64,000 nt of DNA from Enoplolaimus lenunculus (lineage: Eukaryota; Nematoda; Enoplea; Enoplida; Thoracostomopsidae): assembly GCA_030248215.1 (NCBI GenBank), contig JASANG010001128.1, positions 366,397-430,396 of the forward strand, written 5' to 3'. The stretch's first letter is position 1, and each line of letters starts with the position of its first letter. A program made the position numbers and the translations under genes. Below the pieces are notes generated by a model. The model was given only the letters and a program-made list of their open reading frames with translations. It was not told the origin of the DNA and ran no database searches. This document shows positions 54,849-64,000 of the stretch, one piece after another.

Positions 54849-57236
54849 GTTACGATGAGTTTTAAAATTTAAATTGCGAATAATCTACCCAAAATTTAAC
54901 ACATAATACAGCTTGCATTAGTTGAACAACTTGGGCTCACACGTACACTCTGATCATTATGAAGGCGCTGTCATGTAAATATGGCAAATGAAAAAATACT
55001 AAAATTTCAAATGTAGAGCAATAGCGCCGAACTATAGACCCTAATTTAACAAAAATAACTGCAAATACCCCGTTTTTATGCTCTAAATCACGCATAAATT
55101 GCACGATTTTTAATTCGATATGCTGCCGTTCCTCGACATGTCTTAAAACAAGACGTACTCATACATAATTTTGTGATCTGAGAACACCCGCAATCTTTTA
55201 GATAATGGTCGGCAAAAATTTCCACACCGGCAACGGTAGGACGTAAACAGATAGTAAAAATAACGGAAACGGATATTGAAACATAAAAGTTTGGGCCAAT
55301 GTTACTTCTAGGACCGTTAAATAGCAATAGCGCTCGTTAATTGCACTTGTGCGAATTATTCTATACATGGACCAAATACTGCACACCATACTCGACGTAT
55401 ACAAAGCAAATTTACTAATAAATAGTAAATACATCCAACACATATTATATAGTATATGCTCTTAATATGCAATACACAAGTAGATCAAGCCATAGAATGA
55501 CACGCAATTTTGTAATTTGTATTAAACTATCACGCATTTCAAGTTTTTTGGGGCTGACAAACGCTCAATATATTTAAAACACTCTAGAGCCTGTGTTCCG
55601 TTGCGACTATTAAAAATAAACTATAGGACTAGCCAACAAAACACAAAATCTGCTGAATTGGCCAAATTTGGGACCATGTATAGATTAGAATAAACGTATT
55701 CCTAAATCTAAGTTTCAGCGTAAGTTCATGTTTTAGTAAACCTGTCTACTTTGCCTAAACCAGAGAACAGTCCACGTTAACGCTGCACGCCTTCAAAAAG
55801 TGCAATAGAATTAAAACAATATTAATACACATGCTTTTTTATCACAATATTATATACATAACATTACGGATGTGGGAACGTAAAGCGAGACCAAAACGGT
55901 TATTATATGCCAGAATACTACATATACACGCAGCTAAACATTTTGGTCAGATTGCACGTCATTTTTTTTGACACAGAAGTCATATTCCGTCAACATGTCA
56001 CCAAACAGTCAGAATTGCTGTTCTATAACTGAGAAGACCTGTCCCCAGCTGGCGATAAATGCCACCAACTTAAAAATAATGTTACACAATGCTAACTGTA
56101 ACCCGTCCCTAGATAAATTAACAATCCTAAAACTTAACTGCCAACAAAGATTGACAAAGCATGCGGACAAATTCGGATGTGAATTATCCACGAAACCTAG
56201 AAAAAATTATGTTGCAAAACAAGACAAAATTATGATCAACAGTTCAATTTTAACGGACCGAAAATCAGGCCTTGAAAGCAAATTAAATTATAACACAATT
56301 TTAAAACGTTATCACTAGTTTACAAACCATGCAATATACATAAAATACAGAAATATATACACTTAGCCTACGTCCATTATAACCAGGAGAGCATAATGAA
56401 CTCTGTCGACCAGATATATCCAGGGATTTTTTGGGCAAATCCTGGAGGATTTGTCCAGAATAAGTATTTTTGTCATTTAACGCCCTTCCTTATAGGATAC
56501 ATCTGTTTCTCTGCAAACAACGATATTTTATCTGAAGACTAGCCAGCCTAGTTTTACCCTCACTTTATTTTCGAAACAAAATAGACCAAAAAATTTGCTA
56601 GTTTCGCTCTTAGTCCTCGCATGTGAGTGTAGTAGGATGAAAAGCTTATTTTCATAACGAAATCCAATGCTTTTTGAAATCACTAGCCAGCCAAGTTTCT
56701 TTATTTTCTACACGAAAGTAAAAAATTTCATGATGCAGTCACAGAATGGTTGCAAGGTCGTTTGTGCATTGCCTATCAAAAACGTTGTTAACTTTTTGCT
56801 CCTTCCTTGAGTGCCATAAAGTACAAAATGTTCATTTTTGCTTACCCAGCAGCCGAAAGATTTAGAAAGCTTTTCGCTGCCCATGTCTCATTTCAATGAG
56901 CAAAATACAAAAACAATTAACCTAACTCCGCATCCTGTTCATATGATTCACTATGTAAACGGTTTTATATTAGTCTGGACACACGACAGACTCAGAACTG
57001 ATTTTAAAAATCCAAGGTTTTTGAACAAACGTTCATTAAAATTAATTTATTTGCTTTTTGCCTATGTCATCGGTCAGACACCATGATCACCGTGCGGCGG
57101 CGTACGTCATTTTTCATTCGACTGTATACGGTTAGATAGCATACAAAGTCGCAAAATGACGGACAGCGCCGCACGACAAGTAAAGCGCTACCCTAAATGA
57201 ACTCTATTGATAACACATGCGAAACATATTATCAAA
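54849..57236. other. Gene-free; partial TTAGGC-type and other MITE pieces
   Basis: The segment 55672-55760 has GGACCATGTATAGATTAG and CCTAAATCTAAG, an eroded TTAGGC-type MITE. The segment 55225-55310 carries ACGGAAACGGATATTG and GGGCCAATGTTAC. No exon is recognised. Confidence 0.45.
57085..57195. repeat. GC-rich inverted-repeat element, second copy
   Basis: The left end GTGCGGCGGCGTACGTCATTTT and right end AAAATGACGGACAGCGCCGCAC are inverted. The sequence then runs on as GACAAGTAAAGCGCTACCC, matching the outer ends of the element at 9588-9885. It lies just beyond the 3' end of Rab18. Confidence 0.65.
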
Positions 57237-60154
57237 TTAACAGTAGCTGCACCAAGAGTCAGCATCCCCTTGAACTGTCGACCCAACACGTATCGACGAT
57301 TTGACACCGGTTTCCCATAACGTTGGAGTTTGCAAGATCTAAAACATAGATCGACCGCAATAATAAAAATGGCACAAAAACAACATATAAATGGTTGCAA
57401 TCGGGTTTCAGATTCCGTAATATTTTCTAGTATCCAGTTCGAGGATCACATATTTAAAAGATGAACTTTCGCGACGAATTTTCAATTTTAAAACCAATAA
57501 GCAAGACGTAACATGAGATAAATCTACAATATTGTAAACAGTTTCCAAAGTCTCGGTCTAAATATTTTGCCAAAAATAGAACATTACAGGTACTTTGCAT
57601 AACTCACTTTAGCTTGTATCCGAAGCATACATTATGAAGATATCGTTAAAAAGTTGTCACTAACTGATGAAAAGATGTAAAAAAATTAATCATGGAGATT
57701 ACAGTATTATCTTACTTTTTCGACAAGTTCTTCAAAGGCACACTGAATCCCTTCGCGTGTTTTTGCAGAAGCTTCAATGAACAGCATATGATGGCGTTTG
57801 GCAAATTTTAGACCTTCTTCTCGGTCAACAGTACGACGATCAGGCTGAAAGAACATATAAAAACTCTGAAATTGAGCAACAAAATAAACGCGCATTTTAC
57901 GCAACACAAAAAATACGAAGAAATTGTTTTTCAAAACAAAAATATCAACCTAAATTATTTATGAATAAGTCAACAGGAATAAGTGACAAAAATTACGTAG
58001 AAATTGTTTTTCACAACAAATATCAACCTAAATTATTTATGAATAAGGCAACAGGAATAAGTGGACTAGGTTAAAAACAGATACCTTGGCGAGACCGAAC
58101 TACCTGAGACCGGTCGGCCATGAAAAGTTTCGGTCCCGGTCAATTTTTGGTCATCACCGAAACAAAATTAAATTATTCAAAATAAATTATTTGTAATGCA
58201 ATGCTTGTAGCCTCAAAAAACCGAGACCGAGCCATGCCAAATACCGCGATTTGTCGTCACCGGGCTCCCATCCCTGATAGACAGTAAATTTTTAACAAAA
58301 CAAAATTTTGCATACAAAAATTTCTGAAAACCATGAAAAACCTTAATTTCCGTGACATATAAATTTTTGATTGTACGTATACTGCCGTGCTTTGGAAAAA
58401 GAACGTAACTCCAGAATATGTCATTTTTTAGAAAAAGGCATTGCCGGGACCAAAATCTTACGCTGATTCTCGTGGTGAAATCAATTTTAACGTATCTCCT
58501 AGCACTTGAGCACAGTAGTAGTATTACTGACAACAAAAAGGACGTAAGATTTATGTAAACCTGTCAGAAAAGCCGTAACTCCTGCGACTGTTGCATGTCA
58601 CCCACCAAGAGTAGACATAGCACTTACCATATCGATTTTGTTGCCAACCAACATTTTCACAACATCAGGAAGCGTTGAGTATGTGTCGAGTTCATTTTGC
58701 CAATGTTTCAGTTTTTCAAACGACTCTCTTTTTGTCACATCATACACTAAAAATATAGAATCCCTGAATCCAAAATTCCGATAATTACCGCTCGCTGTAT
58801 ATAAATAATGAATACGTTTTATTTATTGTACTGCTGCAGCGTTCATTTTTAAAGTATTTTAAGTTTTCTAGAGACATACACTTGTTTTTGACCTAAAAAC
58901 AGAGTCCTAAGAAGTCCATGAAAGAGTACATAATAGAGCTACAGGACGCAGTTTTACCTTAATTGTTAAAGTCGAAAAATAGTTTATGATGACAGAAAGA
59001 TGTGCTATAAGCTTCACAGTTAATAGCTAAGCCAAGCAACGTTCTAAAAAGTTATTAAATAACATAATACAAAAATAGAACAAATCTGTTGCATCCCTCA
59101 CCAAAAATGACACCTTGTGCACCGCGGTAATAGCTTGGTGTTAGCGTTCTGAAGCGTTCCTGGCCAGCTGTATCCCAAATAGCAAGCTTGACCCGATTTC
59201 CTTGGACATTGATCGACTTGACTTTAAAATCGACTCCTATTGTCGCCGCCAGCTCAGGATCGTATTTGTCGTCGACAAATCGCAAGAGAACGCTACAACA
59301 ATAAAAAACGGTAGGTTATTAGGGAAAGTATGACACACGGCTTTGGTGGACGGTTTGTCCACAGGCTGAGCGTGGGGGGGGGGGGGAGAAACTTGGGGGC
59401 AACACAAGAGCGGGACAATACCCGAGTTCAAAAAGGGTGGCAATTTTATCCATTTAATGGCAGTACTTAAACCTGCTTTGTTCATTTTTCGCCATATGGG
59501 GTCACTCGACACTTTGCCTATACATTAAAAGCTGCACAGCTGTAATCTCAAAAACAACTTTTAGTTGATATGCGGCTATTTTAGTTAACTTTAGTTTTGT
59601 TACTGACACCAGACTACAGCCAAGCAGGTAGACTCAGTAAATGCTTCTATTTTCTCCCTCGTACTTACTAGCATAATTACCAAAACTAAAGTTCTATTAC
59701 GAGTCCAGCTTCACAAGGCGATTTAACCAACTTTACTATTAGGGAAAACCGGTCTCGGTTAAAAACGTTGATCTGACTACCGAGACCGGCCTCAAAAAGC
59801 TTCGGTTTCAGCCGATTGTTGGTCATCAAACGAAAAATTAACCTCTAACAATAAATTATTTCTAATGGTTTTATCGTTGTTTTTTGTGTTTTTCATAATT
59901 TTCAGAATAACTGCAAATTTCATCACGCATCACTTACTTCAACAATACTAACTTCTACTATTTACAAGTTTACCACGATTTGCTGAACAATCGAGTTCTG
60001 GTCTCAGTTTCACACCATTGAGATCAGACCTGCCAACACCGAGACGGAGTCTCCTCATCCCTACCTACTATGCTTACCTGGACTTTCCAACACCAGTTTC
60101 TCCAATAATCAAAATTTTCAAAGTTGTCAAAATATCTTCATCTGAAAAGTTCAT
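57237..60154 (-). CDS. RAB18: Rab18 small GTPase, 5 exons
   Basis: Minus-strand exons: 60078-60154, 59102-59292, 58628-58746, 57716-57844 and 57237-57338; all GT-AG, phases consistent, 205 residues (human 206). G1/P-loop GETGVGKS; switch region [11 protein letters not shown]3 [24 protein letters not shown]4 VGNKID; G5 EASAK. Rab18-specific sequence includes [15 protein letters not shown] at the N-terminus and FEELVEK then LQTPTLWE near the C-terminus. The C-terminal four residues are CSYC, giving a possible prenylation cysteine in the position of the human CSVL motif. Rab18 acts at the endoplasmic reticulum and lipid droplets. The exon order and last exon were set by phase and by the LQTPxLWE match. 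No lesions. Confidence 0.95.
58075..58275. repeat. GAGACCGG-rich repeat in Rab18 intron 3, copy 1
   Basis: Motifs GAGACCGAACTACCTGAGACC, TTTCGGTCCCGGTCAATTTTTG, GGTCATCACCGAAAC and CTCCCATCCCT recur in the same order at 59745-60062. This marks a dispersed MITE-like repeat present twice in Rab18 introns. Confidence 0.55.
59745..60062. repeat. GAGACCGG-rich repeat in Rab18 intron 1, copy 2
   Basis: It begins GGGAAAACCGGTCTCGGTTAA and ends GAGACGGAGTCTCCTCATCCCT, with TACCGAGACCGGCCTC and GGTCATCAAACG inside. It is the same family as 58075-58275. The ends are partly inverted. Confidence 0.55.
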
Positions 60155-60316
60155 GACAAGCTTGGTATACTGACAAGATAGTTTAGTATCGAATTATACC
60201 GTGAACCTATAATTAACTACAAATACAAAGTAAATGCAGAAATGCAGAATTAAACACTGTTACTGCATTGTGAACAATGGCTGAATATTTCTCTACATCT
60301 TGTGTAGTTGTTTTAT

Positions 60317-60320
60317 AGTC

Positions 60321-60384
<64 letters not shown>
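60317..60384. repeat. (AT)n microsatellite
   Basis: About 65 bp of uninterrupted AT dinucleotides abut the left end of the MITE at 60385. A short ATATATATA also follows its right end, so the element inserted into the tract. Confidence 0.95.
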
Positions 60385-60387
<3 letters not shown>

Positions 60388-60770
60388 GGTGCAACCGGAA
60401 TTCCGGTTCCGGTTCCGGCAATTTTTCACCTTCCGGTTCCGGTAAATTTTTACCGGATTTAAAAATTCCGGTATTATAATTTGGCCGTTTTCTTAACTTT
60501 GCTAATTTTTAAGAATCTCTTTTGACAGCCACTTGTACTCCGAATATAAGCCATTGATGGTAGATTTCACTTCAGTCGATGATGAAAATCTAAAATACAA
60601 CAAATAAAATAAATACCTATGTTCGACTAAGGTTATTTCACAAATAATAGAGCAAAAAAATAAGATTAAAATGAAATTTTTGGTGAAATGCATTTTTCAT
60701 TTTCCGGTTCCGGTAAAATTTTCAAATTCCGGTTCCGGTTCCGGTAAATTGTAATTCCGGTTGCACCCTG
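60385..60770. mobile_element. CAGGGTGCAACCGG-ended MITE, inserted in (AT)n
   Basis: The left end CAGGGTGCAACCGGAATTCC and right end GGAATTCCGGTTGCACCCTG-type sequence are inverted. Subterminal tandem CCGGTTCCGG motifs are dense on both sides. The centre is AT-rich and non-coding. It is the same family as 460-808. The TSD is not resolvable inside the AT tract. Confidence 0.85.
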
Positions 60771-63321
60771 ATATATATATAGCCATTTTCGTAACTATGG
60801 TCCATATTTTTTAAATGCATATTACCCCTATCATCAGTTAGCGTTAGGTTTTCAAACTGACGAACACTGCATTTGCAGGTCTCCAAATTGGTATAGAAGT
60901 AAGGCAAATTAATCACGAACAATGTGCTAGTTTTCGAAGCTCACCATGCGCTGGTTTCAAAGTTACAGGACCTATCACCAACTGGTGATAGGTGCTACAC
61001 ACATTTGAGAATACGGCCGAGATCACAATTTTATTCAGCTATATATCCGCATGTAATTAGTCGACAAGATGGCAATCATAGAAACGCGGTAGTGTTCCTA
61101 TATGTGATTCACGTATCTTGAGTGCATTAAGGACCAAATTCATTTTTTTCTACGTCATTTATCAAAAAACCATAAAAATGTGTTTTATAGTTAGAGCTGG
61201 GTTTGGATTTGTAGTTTTTAAAACATTTATTCGACTAATCTATTTTAATGTATTGAATATCGATAAAATGAAAACAGTTTCAACATGTCCATAAACATTT
61301 TCAATTTGGTTCATCTAAAATAAACCACTAACTGTGCTAATTTTTATTTTTTAACGAAAAAATAATATTATAACTTTAAACAACTGTTCGGAAACTTCCC
61401 GTACAACAATGTTTGGCAGTAATAAAATTTTAAATAACTTGTCTCTTATATCAATATTTTATTGTTATGTCGGCAATATTGGACAGAAGTCGTGAAAAAA
61501 TAATTCCTGTTCGCGAAAAAATAACCGGAATATTTGGGAAATTTTAAAATGCAAGTTTTGGATTCGGCAGATTACAATGAATTCGGATTAAGTCAAATCT
61601 TGGATTTGGTACCACCCTGGTACCATGTATTACAAAGTATTACAACATAGGAGTTTTTCGATCTAGGACTTATAGTTGCAACAATGACGATATTTAGCTC
61701 AAAACTGAACTTTAATCGCATAGTTTCATGGATATTGTTTTTCCAATTATCACGTTTTTCTTTGCTGGCTTCTCCAAAAGCGAAAATTTTGCCAGGAGCC
61801 ACGGACGTGGGCTCATAGTGGTTTTGATTGAAAGGGACTTCGTTTCACGAAATTCCCCCTAAAAACCAAACTTTAAAACCACTCAGAAATTATTTGTCCA
61901 ATATTATCGCAGATTCATTAATTTTTGAAAAGGATGCGCAATACATGAAAACGAAATCTCGTGAGCGAAGCCAATTGGGCCTCAAATTAAAGTACGTATG
62001 CTCTTTGTAAAAAATATTTCAGTGATACATAAGGTGCAGTAAAAGTAAAATAAATATTGCAACTGAACGCAACACTACAAAAACATAGAATAGTGGAATA
62101 TGATCGTTGTTAACGTCTATGTGTATGATAAAAACGTAGAAACGGTTAAACAATCTAAAACCATAGTCAAATGAGTTTAAATATTCAAATTCAAACCAGG
62201 TTAAGCTGGAAGTAAATTGCTCAACAAATAATAGGTAAACAGAACCTGAATACTGTAAACCAAGGCGTTACCGGATAACGTTTCCAATAGTTTTAACGTT
62301 TAATAATTTTCCTCCTGTTCACCGTTGTGTTAATCTTACTGCTAAAAGGGTAAGGTTAAGAAACTGACTCAAACCAAATTTAAACTGGTAATTCCGTTCC
62401 AACTAAATGAACAATGAACTGTGTGAAAGTAAGCGCCGGTTTCATAAACATCATCACAGAATAACGCAAAAAGTGTTTAAAAACCTCTTCTATTTTGGTT
62501 GATCAAACTTGCAGTGCTAAACAATTTTAGTATATCATTTTTAAGCGCGGATATATCCACTGCCTGCGGTTAAAAAAGTTAATCTATAAGATACGTGCCT
62601 ATTTTTCTCTCTGCTTCGAAGAAAAACTATAATATTTCAACTTTCTGAAACGATTCACATCATGCGTCATCCTTTTTGTTTAAACTATGTAGAGGGATCA
62701 AACTAGAAAAAGTGCCCAGTTTGGGCAAAAGTCATATGATCCGCATACCCTGAACTCGCTTTTAAAATATGAAAACTAGAGGTTTTAACAATTGCTTCTT
62801 TTGTTACTCTTTACCGTTGGTCTAGTCAACCAGATTGCCATTGCCTCTGAAGCATATTGTGGTGGTTCTGTAACAAAATGGATCGGAAGTGCATTAAAAG
62901 CGTTAAAAAATGAATAGAAACTTTTACCGAAACTGAAATTTTGGCTATTTCACGGCAAATACTACGCAATATTAATTTCGACGCACACAAAAAGATTGTG
63001 TGTAATTTCAAATCTTTCGTCATTTTAATAGTTTCCGCATGAGATAAAGGAAGAATGGTTACTAAACTGATAAAAGAAACACTAGAACGTCTAAAGTAGA
63101 GATGTGTCGATACCGAAAATTTTGCCTGTGCCCAAACCAAAATTTTTGTTTTTGTCGATACCGACATTTATTTTTAAAGGTTGCCGAACCACTTGTCTCC
63201 ATGCATCCGCATGTCTTATCCCCTGGTTTTTCTACAAAGTCGTCCATTGACCGCCAACTTATGTATTTTTAGATATACCGCGGCAGTTTGCCACTGCGGT
63301 ACCACGGTTTTAGTTCTGAGC
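60771..63321. other. Gene-free stretch
   Basis: No exon is recognised. The sequence is AT-rich, with small frames lacking domain features. ACTTGTCTCCATGCATCCGC at about 63191 recurs at about 63560, so a direct repeat brackets the SINE below. Confidence 0.45.
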
Positions 63322-63398
63322 GCTCAGCCAGCCGATGATCGAACTCGGTCGGCAGATTGTCAGTCCAGCGCGCTAGCCACTGAGCTATGCCACCTTAC
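63322..63398 (-). mobile_element. tRNA-derived SINE head
   Basis: The minus strand reads GGTGGCATAGCTCAGTGGC (box A) through GAGTTCGATCATC (box B). The acceptor ends do not pair and box B is altered, so this is not a tRNA gene. It is flanked by a directly repeated ~20-bp sequence about 370 bp apart (63191 and 63560). Confidence 0.6.
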
Positions 63399-64000
63399 AA
63401 TCAGCAGCTGAGTTTTTCCGTTTTCATGTCTTATAAGAACGTCAACATTATACACATATACTTTGGCTCTTCCATGTTTTTACTGCTGCAGTGCTGATGA
63501 ATATGAAGGCACTACATATGCAGCAGTGATTTACCGATGTACAGCATCAGCATGAGGCTACTTGTCTCCATGCATCCGCATGTCACAAATACCAATGTTA
63601 CTACGGCTTGTCGCATTGCATTTTTGGATTAAACCACGCAGCGTCAGCAAAGGACAATGTTGATGAGTTAGATGAAACTTTTAAAATATATCTGTATCGG
63701 GAATTTTTTTGCAGCGCCGATGCCGAAAACTCACGAAAAAGACCGATTATTATACCGATACCGATTGCACATACGCTGCATTATGCTTCAGATTCAACGG
63801 TAATAACCTTTTCGATACATGCGTAGTTTACTTACGTGTCATTTATCTCATCACAAAATCAGGCCTCCGTGTTGCACAGCCTGCCTTAAGTCAAAGCTAT
63901 CAAACTTATGTTTAAACTTTAAGTCATGACTCTGCAACCCGGTCTCTGGCTATTGTTTCCCTAATGGTTATTGTCGGGTGGGGCCCCAGTGTGCACTCTG
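63399..64000. other. No gene recognised
   Basis: Motifs such as CCGATGCCGAAAAC and ACCGATACCGATTG pair loosely with ATACCGAAAATTTTGCC near 63110. This suggests the SINE region lies within a larger MITE-like unit. No coding evidence is seen. Confidence 0.35.

Overview
The window is AT-rich nuclear DNA from an invertebrate-type metazoan. Genes are split by short GT-AG introns, there is no operon structure, and three genes are clear orthologues of animal proteins: a C7orf25/UPF0415 homologue, UBL7 and Rab18. A fourth gene belongs to a conserved but unnamed animal family. All four are on the minus strand. I cannot place the phylum. The (TTAGGC)n stretches resemble the nematode telomere repeat, but here they lie inside small transposons, so they are not evidence of a nematode.

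Layout. 1-7.4 kb holds repeats: a CAGGGTGCAACC-ended MITE, a 155-bp MITE carrying (TTAGGC)n, and a 2.9-kb foldback-like element whose inverted arms are arrays of ~78-bp subrepeats. 7.4-11.3 kb holds the unnamed conserved gene (4 exons). 12.3-15.0 kb holds a second foldback element with a perfect 8-bp target duplication. 16.8-21.5 kb holds the C7orf25 homologue (11 recognised exons), whose stop codon lies inside a MITE. 22.3-22.9 kb holds two tRNA-derived SINE copies. 24.0-25.45 kb is the left arm of a third foldback element, which stops where a large virus-like element begins.

25.5-38.4 kb is the most interesting part: a Polinton/Maverick (adintovirus-like) endogenous element. A broken protein-primed-type DNA polymerase B runs leftward. 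Running rightward are a YqaJ-type exonuclease, a small protein with a BECR-RNase-like C-terminus, two unknown small proteins, a retroviral-type integrase with a chromodomain, a TATA-box-binding-protein (TBP)-like protein, a small structural-type protein, a basic core-like peptide, the double-jelly-roll major capsid protein, a packaging ATPase, two small conserved Polinton proteins, a NADAR-domain protein and a final unknown protein. The morphogenesis genes are tightly packed, with ATGA start/stop overlaps. PolB has about six frame breaks and lacks its core palm motifs. Integrase and ATPase have one frame break each, and NADAR has one in-frame TAG. About 4.2 kb of host exons in the same window contain no frame breaks, so I read these lesions as real decay rather than base-calling error.

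38.4-51.6 kb is repeat-rich and gene-poor: a 328-bp tandem duplication, a CATACA minisatellite, a GTT microsatellite, several MITEs and one isolated 3' exon of an unknown Gly/Asn/Pro-rich protein. 51.6-54.9 kb is UBL7 (4 exons) with a ~35-bp-arm hairpin in intron 2. 57.2-60.2 kb is Rab18 (5 exons). 60.3-64 kb holds an (AT)n tract, another MITE and a tRNA-derived SINE.

Three multi-copy mobile families account for most of the rest: (i) GGCCAATGTATAGAACAGGG-ended elements, both MITEs and foldbacks, with 8-bp TSDs; (ii) CAGGGTGCAACCGG-ended CCGG-rich MITEs; (iii) tRNA-derived SINEs. All family assignments come from reading the translated and raw sequence; no database search was run.
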